Shown piece by piece: positions 1-6,322 of a stretch of 11,783 nucleotides of DNA. Each line of letters begins with the position of its first letter. The first letter of the stretch is position 1. Under the pieces are notes generated by a model. The model had not been told where the DNA came from. It worked only from the letters and a program-made list of their open reading frames with translations, and made no database searches. The stretch comes from Bacteroidota bacterium (GTDB taxonomy: Bacteria > Bacteroidota > Bacteroidia > Chitinophagales > Chitinophagaceae), in the NCBI GenBank assembly GCA_026391115.1, contig JAPLER010000141.1:1-11783 (forward strand). The letters are read 5' to 3'. A program made the translations under genes and the position numbers.

Positions 1-1
1 A

Positions 2-451
2 ATGGAAGTATTAAAAGAATTGGCAAGTGATGAGGCAAGTTACAGAAGTGTTACTAAATCTTGGTTTGAACACAGTGCATTGCATCAAGCACTTAAAAAA
101 ATTGCAGATAAAAAGATAAGAATTATTGTAGCAACAGATCATGGTACAATGCGTGTAAATACACCTCACAAAGTAATTGGAGATAAACAAACCACAGCTA
201 ATTTGCGTTACAAACATGGTAGAAATTTAAACTACGATTCAAAATCTGTTTTAGCCTTTAAAGATCCTAAAGAAGCAGGTTTGCCAGTACCTACAGTAAA
301 TTCAAGCTATATTTTTGCAAAAGAAGATGGCTTTTTATGTTATCCAAATAATTACAATCACTATGTAAACTATTATAAAAATACGTTTCAACACGGAGGA
401 ATAAGTTTAGAAGAAATGATTATCCCAGTAATAAGAATGGTAAGTAAGTAA
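2..451 (+). CDS. porX: PorX, C-terminal PglZ domain (5' partial)
   Basis: This is the last 149 codons of the two-component response regulator that controls type IX secretion genes together with PorY. The N-terminal receiver domain lies outside the window, so the Met at base 2 is probably internal rather than the true start. What is visible is the end of the PglZ domain, an alkaline-phosphatase-superfamily fold. It contains an ATDHGT motif (Asp46 and His47 of the visible part, expected metal ligands), the NLRYKHGRNL stretch characteristic of PorX, and a late HGGISLEEMIIP motif that carries another expected ligand, His131. The frame ends in TAA at 449-451 and is followed by a strong hairpin terminator, so this is the end of its transcription unit. 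Identification rests on remembered family motifs. The family assignment is secure; the claim that secretion is its target is family knowledge. Confidence 0.88.
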   Translation: MEVLKELASDEASYRSVTKSWFEHSALHQALKKIADKKIRIIVATDHGTMRVNTPHKVIGDKQTTANLRYKHGRNLNYDSKSVLAFKDPKEAGLPVPTVNSSYIFAKEDGFLCYPNNYNHYVNYYKNTFQHGGISLEEMIIPVIRMVSK

Positions 452-473
452 TTTTTGTCATTGAATTTTTTTT

Positions 474-512
474 ATCAACTTCACAAATTATATTCGTGAA
501 GTTGATTTTTTT
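474..512 (+). terminator. Rho-independent terminator after porX
   Basis: An 11-bp perfect stem (474-484 with 496-506) encloses an 11-nt AT-rich loop. It runs directly into a T tract at 506-512. It starts 22 nt after the porX stop codon and lies before the PspC gene, so it separates the two genes transcriptionally. Confidence 0.85.
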
Positions 513-538
513 ACTACATTGCACTTGAATTCTTTATT

Positions 539-757
539 ATGAAAAAGTTTAGAGAAATTATTGAACTAAATGCTTTTGGTGTTTGCACAGCAATAGGAGA
601 TAAGTTAGGTATTGCTTCCAGCAAAATAAGAATGTGGTTTATATACATTTCTTTCCTAACTATAGGTTCTCCAGTAATCATTTATATGATTATGGCATTT
701 TGGATGAATATGAAAAGCTATATTCTTTTTGGAAGAAGAAATCCTGTTAATAATTAG
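539..757 (+). CDS. PspC-domain small membrane protein
   Basis: A 72-residue protein with the compact single-PspC-domain architecture common in Bacteroidota. The N-terminal part (about residues 5-30) has the pattern of an amphipathic segment containing a GVCTAIGDKLGI stretch, which resembles the PspC G-C-xGxAexlGi signature. It is followed by a hydrophobic segment at about residues 32-57 (MWFIYISFLTIG...) that should span the inner membrane. In enterobacteria PspC belongs to the phage-shock envelope stress response. Short stand-alone versions such as this have no established role. The ATG at 539 is the only reasonable start and has no Shine-Dalgarno sequence. The gene sits between the porX terminator and lpdA, 140 nt upstream of the latter, with no terminator seen after it. 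Family assignment is fairly sure; function is not. Confidence 0.75.
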   Translation: MKKFREIIELNAFGVCTAIGDKLGIASSKIRMWFIYISFLTIGSPVIIYMIMAFWMNMKSYILFGRRNPVNN

Positions 758-818
758 AAATCATTGTTCTATTAATTAGCATTTCATTATCACAATATAT
801 AATAAACAATTATTCCCA

Positions 819-826
819 TATTTTCG
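819..826 (+). promoter_or_regulatory. Candidate -7 element for lpdA (TATTTTCG)
   Basis: TATTTTCG differs by one base from the Bacteroidota -7 consensus TAnnTTTG. It is followed by CAAC, as at the tRNA-Cys promoter in this window. Transcription would start near 832, leaving a leader of about 65 nt before the lpdA ATG. I see no clear TTTG -33 box at the expected distance. Confidence 0.4.
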
Positions 827-859
827 CAACTTATTATTTTACTTGGGTTATTAAAAATA

Positions 860-883
860 ATTCATAACTCATCATTCATAACT
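860..883 (+). repeat. Short direct repeat in the lpdA leader
   Basis: ATTCATAACT occurs at 860-869 and again at 874-883, a 14-nt period. A further ATAACTA follows, just upstream of the lpdA start. It lies inside the predicted leader. It may be simple AT-rich sequence or part of a scattered intergenic repeat. Confidence 0.45.
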
Positions 884-897
884 ATAACTAACAAAAA

Positions 898-2307
898 ATG
901 GCATACGATTTAATTGTAATTGGAAGTGGTCCAGGTGGTTATCCTGCTGCTATTCGTGCATCTCAACTAGGGTTTAAAGTAGCAATCATCGAAAAAGAAA
1001 GTTTGGGTGGAATTTGCTTAAACTGGGGTTGCATTCCTACAAAAGCGTTATTAAAATCTGCTCAAGTATATGAATATATGAAACATAGTGCAGACTATGG
1101 TATTACTGCAACTGGTGTTCAAGCAGACTTTGGTGCTGTGATAAAACGTAGTCGTGGTGTAGCAGATAAAATGAGTAAAGGCGTTCAGTTTTTAATGCGT
1201 AAAAATAAAATTGACGTGATAATGGGCTATGGTAAAATTGCTGCCAAAGGCAAAGTAGAAGTTACTGCTGCCGATGGAAGCAAACAAGTAGTTGAAAGCA
1301 AATACATTGTTATTGCAACTGGTGGTCGTAGTAGAGAATTGCCAAATCTTAAACAAGATGGTAAAAAAGTAATTGGATATAGAGAAGCAATGGTATTGCC
1401 TGCTCAACCAAAATCTATGATTATTGTGGGTAGTGGTGCAATAGGTGTAGAGTTTGCTTATGTATATAATAGCATGGGTACAAAAGTTACTATTGTAGAA
1501 TTTATGCCTCGTATTGTTCCTGTAGAAGATGAAGATATTTCTAAAGAATTAGAAAAACAATATAAAAAGCAAGGCATTGAAATAATGACCAATTCATCTG
1601 TTGAAAGCCTTGATACTACTGGAGCTAATGTAAAAGCATTAGTAAAAAAACAAGATGGCAGCACCATTGTATTAGAAGCAGATGTTGTATTAAGTGCAGT
1701 GGGAGTAGTAAGCAATATAGAAAATTTAGGTTTAGAACAAATGGGTATTGCTACAGATAAAGGAAGAGTAGTTACAGATAAATTTCAGCAAACAAGTGTT
1801 GCAGGTATTTATGCCATTGGAGATTGCAGCCCAGGACAAGCATTGGCTCACGTTGCAGCAAAAGAAGGTATTAATGCAGCAGAGCATATGGCTTATTTAG
1901 AAAAGAAATATCACCACACGCCAGAACCTTTAGATTATAACAATATTCCAGGTTGTACATATTGCACACCAGAAATTAGTAGTGTGGGCTATACCGAAGC
2001 TGCTGCAAAAGCTGCTGGTTTTGATGTTAAAGTGGGTAAGTTTCCATTTGTAGCAAGTGGTAAAGCAAGTGCTAGTGGCAATACTGATGGTTTTGTAAAA
2101 GTTATTTACGATGCTAAATATGGTGAGTTATTAGGTTGCCATATGATTGGTACAAGTGTAACAGAAATGATTGCTGAAGCTGTAGTAGCTCGTAAATTAG
2201 AAACTACTGCACACGAAATTTTAAATGCAGTTCACCCACATCCAACAATGAGCGAAGGCTTTAAAGAAGCTACTGCTGCAGCTTATGGCGAAGCAATTGA
2301 TATTTAA
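898..2307 (+). CDS. lpdA: Dihydrolipoyl dehydrogenase (E3)
   Basis: FAD-dependent enzyme that reoxidises dihydrolipoamide with NAD+ in 2-oxo acid dehydrogenase complexes and/or the glycine cleavage system, in the cytoplasm. At 469 residues it has the usual family length. The N-terminal FAD Rossmann motif GSGPGG is at residues 9-14. The redox disulfide is Cys40/Cys45 within GGICLNWGCIPTK. The NAD-binding motif GSGAIGVEFA lies near residue 177, and a second FAD motif (YAIGDC) follows. The C-terminal dimerisation domain ends in HPHPTMSE, giving the catalytic pair His448 and Glu453. All key residues are present. The ATG at 898 is followed at once by the FAD-binding strand, so the start is secure. 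There are no E1 or E2 genes beside it, so which complex it serves cannot be read from this window. A strong bidirectional terminator follows. Confidence 0.96.
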   Translation: MAYDLIVIGSGPGGYPAAIRASQLGFKVAIIEKESLGGICLNWGCIPTKALLKSAQVYEYMKHSADYGITATGVQADFGAVIKRSRGVADKMSKGVQFLMRKNKIDVIMGYGKIAAKGKVEVTAADGSKQVVESKYIVIATGGRSRELPNLKQDGKKVIGYREAMVLPAQPKSMIIVGSGAIGVEFAYVYNSMGTKVTIVEFMPRIVPVEDEDISKELEKQYKKQGIEIMTNSSVESLDTTGANVKALVKKQDGSTIVLEADVVLSAVGVVSNIENLGLEQMGIATDKGRVVTDKFQQTSVAGIYAIGDCSPGQALAHVAAKEGINAAEHMAYLEKKYHHTPEPLDYNNIPGCTYCTPEISSVGYTEAAAKAAGFDVKVGKFPFVASGKASASGNTDGFVKVIYDAKYGELLGCHMIGTSVTEMIAEAVVARKLETTAHEILNAVHPHPTMSEGFKEATAAAYGEAIDI

Positions 2308-2330
2308 TTTTTTCTAAGATTTAATAAAAC

Positions 2331-2365
2331 AAAAAATCTCGAAGCATTTGCTTCGAGATTTTTTT
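2331..2365. terminator. Bidirectional terminator between lpdA and the gmhB-like gene
   Basis: A perfect 15-bp stem (2331-2345 with 2350-2364) has a 4-nt loop. Its left arm begins with six A and its right arm ends in a T tract, so it can terminate both converging units. The stop codon of the minus-strand gmhB-like gene (2364-2366) overlaps its foot. Confidence 0.88.
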
Positions 2366-2859
2366 ATAAAACTTTTGCAAAGTCAATTAAGCTATCAAAT
2401 CTATAATCGATGGCTTCGTGCCCAATTTCAACTTCTGGATTTGTGGTGTCTAAATAAACTGTTTTCATTCCTGCATTTCTTCCAAAATACATATCGCTTA
2501 ATCTATTTCCTACCATTATTGTTTTTGTAAAATCAATACTTGGAAAATCTTGTTTTGCTTGAAAAGCCATTCCTATATTAGGTTTTCTATTAGGCGAGGT
2601 ATTATCTAGGTCCGTACAAAAATATATTTTATCAATTCGTCCATCTGCATCTTGGATTTCATTATTCATATTAAAATGTATATGTTCCAAATCTTCCAAA
2701 CTCATTACACCTTTTTTTTATTATTTTAAGTGCACCTTTTGTTTCATCATAAAATTCAAACTCATTCCAGTTTAGAATATAGTCTTCTCTCTTTTCTTTG
2801 TTTATAACACCATCTCTATCTATAAATAAAGTCCAAGATGTATCAATGTTTTCAAGCAT
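2364..2859 (-). pseudogene. gmhB: gmhB-like HAD-IIIA phosphatase, frameshifted and missing motif II
   Basis: Resembles D-glycero-D-manno-heptose 1,7-bisphosphate phosphatases. The first part (ATG at 2859; an upstream TTG at 2868 is less likely) has the HAD motif I DRDGVIN, with nucleophile Asp14 and Asp16, and reads to ALKIIKK. There an A8 tract (2712-2719) breaks the frame. The rest, from GVMSLEDLEHIH onward, continues in the next frame with YFCTDLD, RKPNIGM (motif III Lys) and MVGNRLSDMYFGRNAGM (motif IV). Losing one A would rejoin the frames. Even so, the strand carrying motif II (normally VVTNQ.G.GKG, about 18 residues) is absent, so a catalytic Thr/Ser is missing. I read this as an internal deletion plus frame change. 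The first motif IV position is Asn rather than the common Asp. It lies 9 nt after the M23 gene and is last in the glmS-gmhA unit. The specific heptose substrate is inferred from its neighbour gmhA. Confidence 0.75.
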
Positions 2860-2868
2860 TGTAAGCAA

Positions 2869-3673
2869 TTAATAATTTTTTGTGTAAATATTTCCTTCTT
2901 GTAAATAAATAGATTTATTACCATCATCTATTCCAAATTTTGTTTCCAATGTTATTTTTTCATCAACGCTAGGTAAATAACAAACAAAATGCAAATGTGG
3001 CCCAGACGAGAAACCTGTATTGCCACTTAATGCAATTAACTGACCAGTAGCAACTGTATCTCCAATTTTTACTTTTGCACCTTTAAAATCTAAATGGACA
3101 TATTTTGAGTATGTTCCATCATTGTGTAAAATTGTAATATAGTTATTCAATTCCATACAAGATTTTTTCTATGCCACCACGAGCAGCCACAACTTCTGTC
3201 CCAATAGGCATTGTAAAGTCTAGTGCATTTTCATTTTGATGTGAAAAATTGCCGTTGTACCCTTGATGAAGTTTAAACGAATTTCCTTTCTTAAATGGTA
3301 ATTCATAGATATAATTTTTATCATTTTTTGCATTTATAACATCGCCAATAAAGGACTTGTATTTAAAAGAAAAGTGATATCCTTTGTTAGATTCCTCCAA
3401 AACAAGTTTGGTTAATATATTATTTTTTGTACTTGCTGGAATTACAAAAACATTTGTCGTTACAGTAGAAATAAGATTAGTTAAATCGAAATTAACAGAG
3501 ATAGAAACAGGAAAAACTTCATCATTGTTTGCTAAAATAATATAACCACTATCTGTTTTTTGATTAAAAATTTGTATATTCTTTTGTGAAAACGAAGCAG
3601 AATAAATTAAGACCAAATTCAATACAATTAATAGTTTACAAGTGGTTTTGATTCGTCTATTCGTGGCTATCAT
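2869..3673 (-). pseudogene. Secreted M23-family metallopeptidase, split by a frame change
   Basis: Zinc endopeptidase of the lysostaphin/LytM fold, expected to be exported. The ATG at 3673 lies one base after the gmhA stop and opens with a signal peptide (KTTCKLLIVLNLVLIYSASFSQ). A longer start at 3718 would bury this inside gmhA, so I prefer 3673. The first frame carries the family's HQGYNGNFSHQNENALDF, with zinc ligands His and Asp in the SHxxxxxxD pattern. It then runs to AARGG and stops at 3143. The second frame, read from about 3165, gives KSCMELNNYITILH, YVHL and GPHLHF, which contain the other catalytic His residues. The switch is at an A6 tract (3163-3168), and removing one A fuses the frames. 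The junction is also shorter than the usual linker, so a small deletion is likely but less certain than in the next gene. All metal ligands survive, so a sequencing error is the main alternative. Confidence 0.75.
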
Positions 3674-3674
3674 A

Positions 3675-4247
3675 TTAAAACAAATTTTCTTCAACCAATT
3701 CGCAAATAATATGCCCAATCATAATATGGCTTTCTTGTATACGTGGTGTATTGTTACTTGGTATATTAATTAACACATCGCAGCAATCTTTCATTTTGCC
3801 ACCAGTTTCTCCCGTAAAAGCTATGGTTGTAATACCATTTTTTTTTGCAACATCAAACGCATTAATAATATTTTTTGAGTTACCACTTGTGCTAATGCCC
3901 ACAATTACATCACCTTTGTTGCCAATGCCCTCAAGTAATCTGCTATAAATTACATCATAACTATAATCATTTGCAACAGCAGTTAAATAAGAACTATTGC
4001 AATGAAGAGCTTCGCTTGGCAACGCTTTTCTATCTTTATAAAACCTACCACTAAATTCTGCTGCTAAGTGTTGAGCATCTGCTGCACTACCTCCATTTCC
4101 ACAAAATAAAACTTTATTGCCAGCTTTAAATGCAGCTGTAATAAGACTTACACAGTTATTTATTTTTTCAAGCAACACATCATTATTTATAATTTGTTGT
4201 TTAGTATTGATGGACTCTTGAATGATTTGTTGTAATCTCTCTTTCAT
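3675..4247 (-). CDS. gmhA: Phosphoheptose (sedoheptulose-7-phosphate) isomerase
   Basis: Converts D-sedoheptulose 7-phosphate to D-glycero-D-manno-heptose 7-phosphate, the first step of ADP-heptose synthesis for lipopolysaccharide core and related glycans. It acts in the cytoplasm. It is 190 residues long, normal for the family, and consists of one SIS domain. The signature FCGNGGSAADAQHLAAEF spans residues 48-65, with expected zinc/catalytic residues His60 and Glu64. VGISTSGNSKN (residues 116-126) is the phosphosugar-binding loop. RIQESHIMIGHIICE near the C terminus supplies Gln171 and His179. The ATG at 4247 is the natural start. It follows glmS by 49 nt and abuts the M23 gene by one base, so the genes are probably co-transcribed. 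No hldE-type kinase/adenylyltransferase gene is seen here. The gmhB-like gene two positions on is broken, so the pathway must be completed elsewhere if it works. Confidence 0.93.
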   Translation of the reverse strand: MKERLQQIIQESINTKQQIINNDVLLEKINNCVSLITAAFKAGNKVLFCGNGGSAADAQHLAAEFSGRFYKDRKALPSEALHCNSSYLTAVANDYSYDVIYSRLLEGIGNKGDVIVGISTSGNSKNIINAFDVAKKNGITTIAFTGETGGKMKDCCDVLINIPSNNTPRIQESHIMIGHIICELVEENLF

Positions 4248-4296
4248 AATTTATTACTCTTGTCGGTCAATTTTATTAAAAATGGCACTACCATCT

Positions 4297-6135
4297 TTAT
4301 TCTACAGTAACACTTTTTGCTAAATTACGTGGCATATCTACATTATAACCTTTGGCAACACCAACATAATAGCTTAATAGCTGTAATGGTATTGTTGAAA
4401 GGAGAGGAGCAATTAACTCATCTGCATCTGGCACAAACATAGTATCATCTGCCATTGATGGAATTACAGTATCACCAACAGTTGCCACAGCTATTACCAT
4501 TCCTTTACGAGCTTTTATTTCCTGAACATTACTTACAATTTTTTCGTAATAACTATCTTTTGTAGCAACAAATACAACTGGAAGTTTATCTGTCACTAAA
4601 GCAATTGGTCCATGTTTCATTTCTGCTGCAGGATAACCTTCAGCGTGTATGTAACTAATTTCTTTTAGTTTTAATGCACCTTCTAAAGCAACAGGAAAAT
4701 TATAACCCCGACCTAAGAACAAAGCATCTGGTGCATCTTTATATTTTTCTGCAATAGCTTTTATATTACTAGTATCTGCTAAAATTTCTTTAACTTTTTC
4801 TGGTACAGCTTCTAACTCTTTCATTAAGTTGATGTATCTATCTTCGGTAATAGTGCCTTTTGCTTTCGCAATTTTTAGTGCCATCATATTTAGCACAGCC
4901 AATTGACCAGTAAATGCTTTTGTGCTTGCAACACCAATTTCTGGTCCTGCATGTGTGTAAGCACCAGCGTGACTTATACGTGCAATACTACTACCAACAG
5001 CATTGACTACACCAAATATAAATGCACCTTTTGCTTTAGCACTTTCTAATGCAACCAATGTGTCAGCAGTTTCGCCACTTTGAGAAATAGCAATAATGAC
5101 ATCTCCTTCGTTGATTACAGGATTTCTATATCTAAATTCACTTGCATATTCAACTTCAACTGGTATTCTACACAACTCTTCAAATACATACTCAGCAATT
5201 AAACCAGCATGCCAACTAGTACCACAAGCTACCATTACAATTCTATTGGCATTAGCAAGTTTATCAATATTATTATCAATACCTGCCATTCTTATTTCGC
5301 CACTATGTGTTAATAGTCTTCCACGCAAACAATCAAAAATTGTACTAGGTTGTTCGTGAATTTCTTTTAACATAAAATGTTTGTAACCGCCTTTTTCAAC
5401 AGCAGCCAATTCCATATCTAATTTTGTAATGAAAGGAGTTTGCTTTTCATTACCTAAATTTTTAAGTATCAATTCATCTGCACGAACAATGGCAATTTCA
5501 TAGTCATTTACATAAACCACTTCTTTGGTATACTCAATAAATGGGGTGGCATCACTTGCCAAAAAGTGCTCTCCTTTACCAATACCAATTACTAACGGAC
5601 TTCCCTTTCTTGCAGCAATAATGGTGTTATTATCGTTTTTGTCAATTAATAAAATACAATAAGCACCCACAATACGTTTCAAAGCTATTCGCAAAGCTTC
5701 TTCTAAACTACAATTATTATTTTGTTTAATATCTTGAATAAAATTTAGCAATACTTCTGTGTCAGTATCGCTACTAAATTGATACCCTTTATTGCTAAGT
5801 TCTTGTTTAATGCTAGCATAATTTTCAATAATTCCATTATGAATCATTGATAAGCTGCCATCGTTACTTGTATGGGGATGAGCGTTTCTATCACTTGGTT
5901 CGCCATGTGTTGCCCAGCGGGTATGTCCAATTCCAATATGACCACTAATATCTTTACCAAGAGTAGCTTCTTCAAGGTCAGTTACCTTCCCTTTTTTCTT
6001 ATATACATTCATTCCACTACTATTAATTAATGAAATGCCTGCACTGTCGTAACCACGATATTCTAATCTTTTCAATCCTTTTATAACAATTGGATAAGCT
6101 TCTCTCGGTCCAATGTATCCTACAATTCCACACAT
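4297..6135 (-). CDS. glmS: Glutamine:fructose-6-phosphate aminotransferase (isomerising)
   Basis: Makes glucosamine 6-phosphate from fructose 6-phosphate and glutamine, the entry point to UDP-GlcNAc for peptidoglycan and lipid A. At 612 residues it has the typical length. The N-terminal class II glutaminase domain starts MCGIVGYIG, with Cys2 as nucleophile after Met removal. It includes RLEYRGYDSAG (23-33) and HTRWATHG (71-78). The two SIS sugar-isomerase domains follow: CGTSWHAG (304-311) and SQSGETADT (351-359) in the first, MKHGPIAL in the second, and the family ending DMPRNLAKSVTVE. All diagnostic motifs are present. The start must be the ATG at 6135, because Cys2 has to follow it. A TAGATTTG promoter element lies 32 nt upstream. 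With a leader of only about 26 nt there is no room for a glmS ribozyme. It heads the unit glmS-gmhA-M23-gmhB-like. Confidence 0.97.
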   Translation of the reverse strand: MCGIVGYIGPREAYPIVIKGLKRLEYRGYDSAGISLINSSGMNVYKKKGKVTDLEEATLGKDISGHIGIGHTRWATHGEPSDRNAHPHTSNDGSLSMIHNGIIENYASIKQELSNKGYQFSSDTDTEVLLNFIQDIKQNNNCSLEEALRIALKRIVGAYCILLIDKNDNNTIIAARKGSPLVIGIGKGEHFLASDATPFIEYTKEVVYVNDYEIAIVRADELILKNLGNEKQTPFITKLDMELAAVEKGGYKHFMLKEIHEQPSTIFDCLRGRLLTHSGEIRMAGIDNNIDKLANANRIVMVACGTSWHAGLIAEYVFEELCRIPVEVEYASEFRYRNPVINEGDVIIAISQSGETADTLVALESAKAKGAFIFGVVNAVGSSIARISHAGAYTHAGPEIGVASTKAFTGQLAVLNMMALKIAKAKGTITEDRYINLMKELEAVPEKVKEILADTSNIKAIAEKYKDAPDALFLGRGYNFPVALEGALKLKEISYIHAEGYPAAEMKHGPIALVTDKLPVVFVATKDSYYEKIVSNVQEIKARKGMVIAVATVGDTVIPSMADDTMFVPDADELIAPLLSTIPLQLLSYYVGVAKGYNVDMPRNLAKSVTVE

Positions 6136-6166
6136 AATTTTCTTATTTGGTTTAATAAAACGTTTG

Positions 6167-6174
6167 CAAATCTA
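6167..6174 (-). promoter_or_regulatory. -7 promoter element for glmS (TAGATTTG)
   Basis: Read on the minus strand this is TAGATTTG followed by CAAA, an exact match to the Bacteroidota TAnnTTTG element. It predicts a start near 6161 and a leader of about 26 nt. No clear -33 TTTG box is seen. Confidence 0.6.
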
Positions 6175-6211
6175 TTCTATTTAGTGCATTGATAATATTT
6201 TTTTCATCGTT

Positions 6212-6226
6212 AATGCAACTTGCATT
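6212..6226. promoter_or_regulatory. Perfect dyad between glmS and the GH3 gene (possible operator)
   Basis: AATGCAA-C-TTGCATT is a 7-bp perfect inverted repeat around one central base. It lies between two divergent promoters, roughly 58 nt upstream of the predicted glmS start and 77 nt upstream of the predicted GH3-gene start. This is a position and symmetry typical of a dimeric regulator site. No regulator can be named. Confidence 0.35.
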
Positions 6227-6282
6227 TGTTCAATATTTTTAGTTAAGATAAAAATTTATTTATAATCTTATAAACTTGAATT

Positions 6283-6290
6283 TATATTTG
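6283..6290 (+). promoter_or_regulatory. -7 promoter element for the GH3 gene (TATATTTG)
   Basis: Exact match to TAnnTTTG, 33 nt before the GH3-family ATG. It predicts a start near 6296 and a short leader of about 27 nt. No convincing -33 box is visible in the A/T-rich upstream stretch. Confidence 0.6.
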
Positions 6291-6322
6291 AACAAATAAT
6301 ATATATAACCCAAAGAAACTAA

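Noticed and set aside
2348..2530. Plus-strand reading frame opposite the gmhB-like gene
   Set aside because: It begins inside the terminator loop, and its composition is a shadow of the minus-strand HAD gene.
2364..3673. Programmed ribosomal frameshifting in the two split genes
   Set aside because: The required shift is +1 (or -2) at plain A-tracts without a classical -1 slippery site plus pseudoknot. In the phosphatase even a corrected frame lacks motif II. Decay or sequencing error is simpler.
6136..6322. glmS ribozyme or riboswitch upstream of glmS
   Set aside because: The predicted leader is about 26 nt, and no ribozyme-like core is visible. That element is a Gram-positive feature.
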